In this document: one piece after another, positions 5,999 through 10,910 of the stretch
Position numbering within the stretch: the stretch's first letter is position 1
Layout of the letters: every line of letters begins with the position of its first letter
NCBI GenBank assembly: GCA_900556935.1
Contig: USQL01000077.1
Location: 1 to 10,910, forward strand
From: an uncultured Eubacteriales bacterium
GTDB taxonomy: Bacteria; Bacillota; Clostridia; Oscillospirales; Oscillospiraceae
Length of the DNA stretch: 10,910 nt
Direction of reading: 5' to 3'
The notes under the pieces: model-generated
Seen by the model: only the letters and a program-made list of their open reading frames with translations
Told to the model about the DNA's origin: nothing
The model's database searches: none
Translations under genes and position numbers: made by a program

Positions 5999-6907
5999 TT
6001 ACTTTTCTTCGCCCAGCTTGAACTGGACGGCGGACAGAAGGGCAATAATCAGTGCCAGAATGACACCCATCGCATTGCCGTAGCCATACTTGTACAGCTT
6101 GAAGGCGTTGTAATAGATATAGTACATGATGGTCATGGTGGAGTTATTGGGTCCGCCCAGGGTCAGCAGCTGAATCAACGCGAAGCACTGGAAGGAGTTG
6201 ATGGTGGTGATGACCAGGATGTACAGGGTGGTGGGCATCATCTGAGGCCACTTGATTTTCCAGAAGGCCTGCATCTCGGTAGCGCCGTCCACTTCGGCGG
6301 CCTCTACCAGGGACTTGTCCACGTTGTCCAGAGCGGAGACATACAGAACGATGGGCTGGCCCACGGAGGTGGTCAGCAGAATCAGGATGATACAGCCCAA
6401 GGCGTACTTGGGGTCGCCCAGCCAGTTGATGTTCTTGTCAAGCAATCCGGTAGAGGTGCCGATGTAATTGAAGATGCCGTAGTAGTTATTGTACATCCAC
6501 TTCCAGACCATGGTAACGGCCACGGAGCCGGTAACCACAGGCAGGTAGAAGATGCAGCGGAAGGCGGAGGTAGCGGTCACGTGCATCTTGCTGATGACGG
6601 AAGCAACCCACAGGGAGAACGCACAGGTCACAGGAACAGACACCAGAACAATCACCAGGGTGTTTTTCAGAGCAATCCAGAAAACATCATCCTGGAACAG
6701 GGTCTTGTAGTTGTCAAAGCCGACAAAGATATCCGCACGGCCCATGGTCGCGTCAAAGAAGCTGGTGTAGACGCACATAAACATGGGGTACAGAACAAAC
6801 ATGCCAAAGAAAATCAGGAACGGAAGCATGAAGGCATAGCCCGTCATGGTCTCGTGCATCACAAGCTTCCGGGACTTGGTATTCAAAGCGATCTTCTTGT
6901 TCGCCAC
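5999..6907 (-). CDS. Carbohydrate ABC transporter permease, CUT1 family (MalF/MsmF type)
   Basis: This 302-residue membrane protein pairs with the downstream permease. It has membrane segments near residues 24-45, 83-105, 117-135, 170-190, 224-245 and at the C-terminus, and an EAA loop EAAEVDGATEMQAF (202-215). I chose the GTG at 6907 because AGGAGG (6915-6920) lies seven bases upstream and the protein then begins VANKKIALNTK, a normal short cytoplasmic tail. An in-frame ATG at 6973 would add 22 residues read through a palindromic element and has no ribosome site, so it is unlikely. The gene follows the binding-protein gene after about 140 bases containing a hairpin and that element. The assigned substrate rests on operon context only. 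Confidence 0.9.
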   Translation of the reverse strand: MANKKIALNTKSRKLVMHETMTGYAFMLPFLIFFGMFVLYPMFMCVYTSFFDATMGRADIFVGFDNYKTLFQDDVFWIALKNTLVIVLVSVPVTCAFSLWVASVISKMHVTATSAFRCIFYLPVVTGSVAVTMVWKWMYNNYYGIFNYIGTSTGLLDKNINWLGDPKYALGCIILILLTTSVGQPIVLYVSALDNVDKSLVEAAEVDGATEMQAFWKIKWPQMMPTTLYILVITTINSFQCFALIQLLTLGGPNNSTMTIMYYIYYNAFKLYKYGYGNAMGVILALIIALLSAVQFKLGEEK

Positions 6908-6920
6908 GGAGAATCCTCCT

Positions 6921-6994
6921 CTCAAAATCCGTAAGAGGTAATCGTGAGCCGTAAATAGGGCTTCACGATTCACGATTACCTCTTACTCAAAATC
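6921..6994. mobile_element. Short palindromic insertion-like element with flanking direct repeats
   Basis: GTAAGAGGTAATCGTGA (6931-6947) and TCACGATTACCTCTTAC (6970-6986) form a perfect 17-base inverted repeat around a 22-base loop. The structure is bracketed by the direct repeat TCAAAATC at 6922-6929 and 6987-6994, or CTCAAAATC if the shared C is counted. The right arm is preceded by a second TCACGAT (6963-6969). Terminal inverted repeats with an 8-9 base flanking repeat look like a tiny non-autonomous (MITE/REP-like) insertion. There is no transposase. It sits in the spacer between the binding-protein and permease genes and supplies a false upstream ATG to the permease frame. Confidence 0.5.
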
Positions 6995-6995
6995 A

Positions 6996-7024
6996 GCGCC
7001 CCTCCCCTTGTCGGGAAGGGGCGC
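6996..7024 (-). terminator. Attenuator-like hairpin after the binding-protein gene
   Basis: GCGCCCCTCCCC (6996-7007) pairs with GGGAAGGGGCGC (7013-7024), with one C-A mismatch and a five-base loop. On the minus strand it is followed by TGATTTTGAG, a weak T tract. It lies 22 bases after the stop of the binding-protein gene and within the operon. Such hairpins often let the binding protein be made in excess of the permeases by partial termination or 3' end protection; here that is inferred. Confidence 0.6.
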
Positions 7025-7046
7025 GCGTTATTCAGAAATCCGGAAA

Positions 7047-8429
7047 TTACTTGCCGTTGGCCTGGTTCACGTACTCGGTAACAGCAGCGGTGATGGCTTC
7101 GGTGGTGCCGTCGGAAGCGCCAACCTTCTGCAGCATGTTCCACCAGCAGGTACGAGCCTCAGCCCAGCCGGTGGTGACCTGATAGTAGTCGCCCAGCAGA
7201 GGCATCAGAACATTGTACTCAGCCATGACTTCGTTGTCGGACCAAATGTTGGACAGGTCGGCACCCTCAGCGGTGTCGCGGACAGCAAAGTATTTGGCAG
7301 CCTTGACAGCGTCGGCGGTAGCGGCGGAGTCGCACATGTAGGAGATGAAGGTCTTGGCAGCCTCGATCTTGCCGGCATCGCCGTTGTCGAAGATACCGAA
7401 GCCCCAGATGCCGCCCTGCAGCTTGGGCTCGCCGTCAGCGGGGAAGGCCATGAACATGATGTCGTCGCCGTTAGCAGTCTTGCCAGCGCCGGTGTTAGCG
7501 GTGTTGGGGTTCAGCTGCTGAGCGATGTTCCAGCAGAAAGCAACGTTCAGAGTGCCGTTGTAGAACAGAGCGATCTCGTCGCCGCCAGCGATACCGGCGT
7601 CAAACTCGATGGCCTTGCAGTCGTACAGAGATTTCAGAGCGGCGATGTTCTCATCGGAGCCCCAGGTGTACTCGGTGTGCTCAGCGTTGGTGAAGGTGCC
7701 GCCGTTCAGGTTGTTCACCAGAGCGCGGGTGCCCTGGTCACCGCCCTGTCCGACGCAGTAGACAGCGCCAACCTGCTTGCCGGTGTAGGCATAAACAGCG
7801 TCCATAGCCTTGAAGAAATCCTCGGTGGACTTCCAGGTGTGGGTGTCCTCGTTGATGTACTGCATTGCGTCGGCAGCCTCAAAGACAGTCTTGTTGATGG
7901 CCATGCAGTGAGCGGTCATAACCAGAGGATACTCGTAAGCGGTGTTGTCGTCCGCGAAGCAAGCAGCCAGCGCGGAAGCGTTGATTTCCTTCTTGTCGGT
8001 GTCGTGGAACAGGTCAGCGATGTTGACCATCTTGCCCTTAGCGCCCCAGTTGGCAACCAGACGCTCGGGTCCTTCCATGATCAGGTCGGGAGCGGCGTTG
8101 CCCTCGATGGCGGTGTTGACCTTGTCGTCGCCGTCAGCGTAGGTCAGGTACTCAACGGTGACCTTGATGCCGGTAGCGGCCTCGAAGCCGGCCATCAGCT
8201 GATCAACGGTCTCCTGGTTGCCCCAACCGCCGATGGGATAGGTCCACAGGGTGATTTCAGAAGCAGCAGCGGGGGTAGCCTCAGCGGCGGCCTCGGTGCT
8301 CTCAGCGGCAGCCTCAGTAGCCGCGGCAGTAGTAGCGGCGGTGGTAGCGGCAGGAGCCTCAGACACGGAGCAGGCGCACAGGCCCACAACCATGACCACT
8401 GCCAGCAGCATTGCAAACAGTTTCTTCAT
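7047..8429 (-). CDS. Extracellular sugar-binding lipoprotein of the ABC importer (family 1 type)
   Basis: This 460-residue protein has a lipoprotein signal: MKKLFAMLLAVVMVVGLCAC with lipobox LCAC and lipidated Cys20. An Ala/Thr/Glu-rich flexible linker follows (about 21-56), then the mature domain from ITLWTYPIGGWGN. The mature part has the features of family 1 (MalE-like) solute-binding proteins, including GFEAATGIKVTVEYL and the LIMEGPE hinge-type region. It would be tethered outside the membrane and deliver ligand to the two permeases. The ATG at 8429 has GAGGAGG (8435-8441) five bases upstream; the frame stays open to 8912 but that extension has no signal or ribosome site. It is the first gene of the operon, with a promoter at 8497-8525. 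Sialic acid or a sialoside is the inferred ligand from the downstream lyase, not from binding residues. Confidence 0.92.
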   Translation of the reverse strand: MKKLFAMLLAVVMVVGLCACSVSEAPAATTAATTAAATEAAAESTEAAAEATPAAASEITLWTYPIGGWGNQETVDQLMAGFEAATGIKVTVEYLTYADGDDKVNTAIEGNAAPDLIMEGPERLVANWGAKGKMVNIADLFHDTDKKEINASALAACFADDNTAYEYPLVMTAHCMAINKTVFEAADAMQYINEDTHTWKSTEDFFKAMDAVYAYTGKQVGAVYCVGQGGDQGTRALVNNLNGGTFTNAEHTEYTWGSDENIAALKSLYDCKAIEFDAGIAGGDEIALFYNGTLNVAFCWNIAQQLNPNTANTGAGKTANGDDIMFMAFPADGEPKLQGGIWGFGIFDNGDAGKIEAAKTFISYMCDSAATADAVKAAKYFAVRDTAEGADLSNIWSDNEVMAEYNVLMPLLGDYYQVTTGWAEARTCWWNMLQKVGASDGTTEAITAAVTEYVNQANGK

Positions 8430-8467
8430 AATGTCCTCCTCAAATTTTGTTTTCTTTGGTATAAAAC

Positions 8468-8489
8468 GTTCAAATCGTCCGTTTCGAAC
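8468..8489 (-). promoter_or_regulatory. Candidate operator in the operon leader
   Basis: GTTCAAA (8468-8474) and TTTCGAAC (8482-8489) form an inverted repeat with a one-base bulge, immediately downstream of the predicted start point near 8490. A further TTTGAAC half-site lies at 8739-8745. The position suits a repressor such as an RpiR- or LacI-type sugar regulator, none of which is encoded in this window. Confidence 0.4.
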
Positions 8490-8496
8490 CTTCTTT

Positions 8497-8525
8497 ATTT
8501 TATCGATGCGGCACAAGAAAGTCAA
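8497..8525 (-). promoter_or_regulatory. Sigma-A promoter of the sialic acid operon
   Basis: On the minus strand TTGACT (8520-8525) and TAAAAT (8497-8502) are 17 bases apart, each with one mismatch to consensus. The leader to the ATG at 8429 would be about 60 bases. The upstream stretch 8526-8740 is AT-rich with several AAATT runs that could act as an UP-type element. Confidence 0.65.
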
Positions 8526-8854
8526 TCCATTCTGGATGAAATTTTCTTTCAAAGCCAGTTTTTGGCGAAAATTCTTACATTCCGCACAAAACTTGCAGTG
8601 TTTCTCCAAAATTCGTCCCGCCGTTTTTATGCAATTTGACGATAATTTTCCCAGAAATTTCCTTAACTCGAAATTTTTACAGATTCGCCGCGGCATAAGT
8701 GTACGGTTATCAAAGAATTCGGCAAACCTTATTGAAAATTTGAACGCTCTTTGGGGCAGAACGGAACCTTCCAAACGAATTCCACCGTATTTTCTATATT
8801 GACGGCCTCCATAGCCGCCAGCACGCGGATGGCATTCCACCCAGCCACGTATAG
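8526..8854. other. Long non-coding spacer upstream of the operon promoter
   Basis: This stretch between the operon promoter and the terminator of the upstream nuclease-like gene holds no credible gene. Repeated AAATT/GAAATTT words give an AT-rich left part, and the part above about 8790 is GC-richer. The minus frame of the binding protein is open throughout, but its translation has no recognisable features. I see no riboswitch, tRNA or second strong promoter. Confidence 0.5.
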
Positions 8855-8891
8855 AAAACCGCTCACCGTGCGGGCTGCACACGGTGAGCGG
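8855..8891 (-). terminator. Intrinsic terminator of the nuclease-like gene
   Basis: CCGCTCACCGTG (8859-8870) pairs perfectly with CACGGTGAGCGG (8880-8891), a 12-base stem with a nine-base loop. On the minus strand it is followed directly by TTTTCTATACG. It lies 17 bases beyond the stop codon and separates this gene from the downstream operon. Confidence 0.85.
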
Positions 8892-8908
8892 GAATAGATG
8901 ACCGCCGA

Positions 8909-9778
8909 TCACAATTTTGCCAGATACAGCGCTTGGTCAGCTTCTGGCACTCCCAGGCTCTCCATCGCTTGTTTTGCATTTATACCGGTATTGGCCATCA
9001 AGTTCTTTATTGCGCCAAGCATGGTATCAAAGGCGGAAGCCCTTTTTTCCTGCGCAATTTCATCCTTCATCAATGTTCTCAATGCTTCACACACGTCTGG
9101 ACACCTCCCCATAATTTCGTTGTATAGTGCCATATTTTCCGAAACGCTGACCTGCAAAACTGCGTCAGCATCCGCCCGATCTCCCGGTTCCGTAAAATTC
9201 TTCACAACATTTACAAAATCACGGACATCCCGTTCCTGTACATCTGTGGATAGGACCCTTAAACTGCTATGTTTTTCCTGGTCAAGCTCTTTCGTCACAA
9301 CAATCTGCGCCCCAATTAGCAAGCCATAGACATAGTATATGCCTCCGGACTTCTTCTCAATCCGGCATCCATGTTTTGTCAGTTCCTCCATAAGTTTTCT
9401 GGGCTTATCCTCTCTGAAAAGAGAGACCGTCAATTCATCAAGAGGAATCTGGTTCACTTTTTCGCCAAGGCCTTTGTAGATATAAGCATAACCAACCGTT
9501 TTGAAGAAATCATCAATCGTCATTCCGTCGCCGGGGGATTTATATTCAATAACGTTATACTTCTTAAATATATGACCAATTTCATTTTGAATAACGACAT
9601 CCCGAACTTTTTCGATAACCAGCAGGTCAATTTGCAGGGGTTTTCGACTCAAATTGTACTCAGGCTTAAAATCAAGCTCATCCCGGTTGAATAGCAGCTC
9701 AATTTTGGCGGCTGCGCAAAATGCCGGATGCCATTGGGTTTTTAAATCGAGGAATGTAACACTCTCGTGATTTCCCAT
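8909..9778 (-). CDS. PD-(D/E)XK nuclease-like protein (Rpn/transposase-like family)
   Basis: This 289-residue protein carries an apparent PD-(D/E)XK nuclease core: Glu27 in KIELLF, Asp51 in LQIDLLVIEK, and Glu78-Tyr79-Lys80 in VIEYKSP, followed by a helix with YAYIYKG. The spacing and the D...ExK order fit the fold. The C-terminal part (about 245-289) is helical and ends AMESLGVPEADQALYLAKL, resembling tails of Rpn-type putative transposase/nuclease proteins of Clostridia. Members are thought to cut DNA, but the role of this one is unknown. I chose the ATG at 9778, nine bases below GGAGG (9788-9792); the frame is open to 9808. The gene is visibly more AT-rich than its neighbours, which suggests acquisition. 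It has its own promoter and terminator and no toxin-antitoxin partner is visible. Confidence 0.7.
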   Translation of the reverse strand: MGNHESVTFLDLKTQWHPAFCAAAKIELLFNRDELDFKPEYNLSRKPLQIDLLVIEKVRDVVIQNEIGHIFKKYNVIEYKSPGDGMTIDDFFKTVGYAYIYKGLGEKVNQIPLDELTVSLFREDKPRKLMEELTKHGCRIEKKSGGIYYVYGLLIGAQIVVTKELDQEKHSSLRVLSTDVQERDVRDFVNVVKNFTEPGDRADADAVLQVSVSENMALYNEIMGRCPDVCEALRTLMKDEIAQEKRASAFDTMLGAIKNLMANTGINAKQAMESLGVPEADQALYLAKL

Positions 9779-9797
9779 CGCATCTCGCCTCCAATCC

Positions 9798-9824
9798 ACG
9801 TTCATCACAGGGAAGTATGAACGT
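9798..9824 (-). promoter_or_regulatory. Palindrome in the leader of the nuclease-like gene
   Basis: ACGTTCAT (9798-9805) and ATGAACGT (9817-9824) form a perfect eight-base inverted repeat with an 11-base spacer. It lies between the predicted start point near 9832 and the ribosome site at 9788-9792. It could be an operator or an RNA hairpin limiting expression; neither is shown. Confidence 0.5.
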
Positions 9825-9838
9825 CCTCGTTTATCTTG

Positions 9839-9867
9839 ATACTACCATAAGTCAAAACAAATATCAA
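9839..9867 (-). promoter_or_regulatory. Promoter of the nuclease-like gene
   Basis: On the minus strand TTGATA (9862-9867) and TAGTAT (9839-9844) are 17 bases apart. An alternative -35, TTGACT (9851-9856), overlaps it but has only a poor -10 partner. The region is AT-rich and lies clear of the tuf terminator. Confidence 0.55.
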
Positions 9868-9909
9868 GCAGTGAGCTGTGAACATTTTTCAGAAAGCTAC
9901 CCCATGCGC

Positions 9910-9940
9910 AAAAAATCCCCCTGCCTTGCGGCAGGGGGAT
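9910..9940 (-). terminator. Intrinsic terminator of tuf
   Basis: ATCCCCCTGCC (9915-9925) pairs perfectly with GGCAGGGGGAT (9930-9940) around a TTGC loop. On the minus strand the stem is followed by a run of five to six T bases (9910-9915). It lies 23 bases after the tuf stop codon. Confidence 0.92.
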
Positions 9941-9963
9941 GGAACTGTACTTGCAGTTAAGGA

Positions 9964-10910
9964 TTACTCCTGAACCTCGGTAACAACACCGGAACCGACG
10001 GTACGGCCGCCTTCACGGATAGCGAAACGCAGGCCCTTCTCGATAGCGATGGGGGTGATCAGCTCAACCTTCATGACGACGTTATCGCCGGGCATGCACA
10101 TCTCAACGCCCTCGGGCAGGGTGATGATGCCGGTTACGTCAGTGGTACGGAAGTAGAACTGAGGACGGTAGTTGTTGAAGAAGGGAGTATGACGGCCGCC
10201 TTCTTCCTTGGACAGAACGTAAACCTGGCCGGAGAACTTGGTGTGGGGATGGATGGAGCCGGGCTTGCACAGAACCTGGCCACGCTCCACGTTCTTCTTG
10301 TCCACGCCACGCAGCAGAGCGCCGATGTTGTCGCCGGCTTCCGCGTAGTCCAGCAGCTTGTGGAACATCTCGATGTCGGTAACGACAGTGGGGGTCTTCT
10401 CTTCCTTCAGGCCAACGATTTCCACGGGCTCGTTCTTCTTGACGATACCACGCTCCACACGACCGGTAGCAACGGTGCCACGGCCGGAGATGGTGAACAC
10501 GTCCTCAACGGGCATCAGGAAGGGCTGGTCAGCCTTACGGTCAGGAGTGGGGATATAGGAGTCGACAGCGTCCATCAGCTCCTTGATGCAGGCGTACTCG
10601 GGAGCGTCGGGATCCTTGGACTCGGAAACCAGAGCGTTCAGAGCGGAGCCCTTGATGATGGGGGTGTCGTCGCCGGGGAAGTCGTACTCGTTCAGGGTCT
10701 CGCGGACTTCCATCTCGACCAGCTCCAGCAGCTCCTCGTCGTCAACCTGATCGCACTTGTTCAGGAACACAACGATATAGGGCACGCCGACCTGACGGGC
10801 CAGCAGCAGGTGCTCACGAGTCTGAGCCATGGGGCCGTCGGTAGCAGCGATAACCAGGATAGCGCCGTCCATCTGAGCAGCACCGGTGATCATGTTCTTG
10901 ATATAGTCGG
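9964..10910 (-). CDS. tuf: Elongation factor Tu, C-terminal part (cut by window edge)
   Basis: The visible 314 residues begin DYIKNMITGAAQMDGAI, just after the DCPGHA switch II motif of EF-Tu, and end SGVVTEVQE. EF-Tu carries aminoacyl-tRNA to the ribosomal A site with GTP. The rest of the GTPase domain is present, with the G4 motif NKCD in VVFLNKCDQVDD and the G5-region GSALNAL, followed by beta-barrel domain 2 (FTISGRGTVATGRVERG) and domain 3 (PQFYFRTTDVTG). About 85 residues, including the P-loop, lie beyond the right edge. Its promoter and any fusA neighbour are therefore not visible. The frame is intact. Codon use is strongly biased, as expected for a highly expressed gene. Confidence 0.98.
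   Translation of the reverse strand, partial: DYIKNMITGAAQMDGAILVIAATDGPMAQTREHLLLARQVGVPYIVVFLNKCDQVDDEELLELVEMEVRETLNEYDFPGDDTPIIKGSALNALVSESKDPDAPEYACIKELMDAVDSYIPTPDRKADQPFLMPVEDVFTISGRGTVATGRVERGIVKKNEPVEIVGLKEEKTPTVVTDIEMFHKLLDYAEAGDNIGALLRGVDKKNVERGQVLCKPGSIHPHTKFSGQVYVLSKEEGGRHTPFFNNYRPQFYFRTTDVTGIITLPEGVEMCMPGDNVVMKVELITPIAIEKGLRFAIREGGRTVGSGVVTEVQE

Noticed and set aside
7008..8639. Long open frame on the plus strand opposite the binding-protein gene (543 codons)
   Set aside because: It is a shadow of the biased codons of the lipoprotein gene; its Gly/Ser/Val-rich translation has no domain and it runs across the true gene's promoter.
8430..8912. N-terminal extension of the binding protein to an upstream ATG at 8912
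   Set aside because: The ATG at 8429 has an ideal ribosome site and begins a textbook lipoprotein signal; the extension crosses a promoter and a terminator and has no recognisable features.
1..10910. CRISPR arrays, tRNA or rRNA genes, riboswitches
   Set aside because: I looked for regularly spaced direct repeats, tRNA cloverleaf ends and conserved rRNA or riboswitch segments and saw none.

Overview
The window looks like chromosome of an anaerobic gut-type Bacillota, most likely class Clostridia, family Oscillospiraceae or a relative. The evidence is strong AGGAGG ribosome sites, sigma-A type promoters, GC-rich codon use, clostridial-type protein sequences, and GC-rich CCTTCTCC/GGAGAAGG-type intergenic hairpins of a kind I associate with that group. 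The genus cannot be fixed by reading alone. Apart from one TetR-type regulator, every gene lies on the minus strand.

Layout, left to right. Bases 1-261 hold two related hairpin repeats and the hairpin that ends the next gene. Bases 262-2322 (-) encode an EF-G-like GTPase that lacks the catalytic histidine and has an altered G4 motif, so it is a paralogue rather than the main fusA. Bases 2323-2832 hold its promoter, three DnaA-box-like words, a polypurine/polypyrimidine tract and GATAC repeats. Bases 2833-3168 (-) encode a small DUF6291-like, phage-replication-type protein. Bases 3169-3439 are a divergent promoter region, and 3440-4024 (+) encode the TetR-family regulator. A two-way terminator at 4029-4063 separates it from the next operon.

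Bases 8429 down to 4077 (-) form one catabolic operon: a lipoprotein sugar-binding protein, two CUT1-type ABC permeases and an N-acetylneuraminate lyase. The inferred role is capture of sialic acid, or a sialylated sugar, outside the cell, import, and cleavage to N-acetylmannosamine plus pyruvate. The transporter ATPase and the later steps (nanE, nanK, nagA, nagB) are not here. Hairpins between genes probably set relative expression. A 57-bp palindromic insertion-like element lies between the binding-protein gene and the first permease gene.

Bases 8909-9778 (-) encode a solitary PD-(D/E)XK nuclease-like protein, visibly more AT-rich than its neighbours, with its own promoter, a palindrome in the leader and a terminator. 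Bases 9964-10910 (-) are the C-terminal four-fifths of elongation factor Tu, with its terminator; its N-terminus is beyond the window edge.

Most of the window is ordinary core and catabolic content. I found no convincing undescribed multigene system. The places most worth a second look are the DUF6291 locus with its origin-like sequence, the small palindromic element inside the operon, and the regulated-looking solitary nuclease gene.
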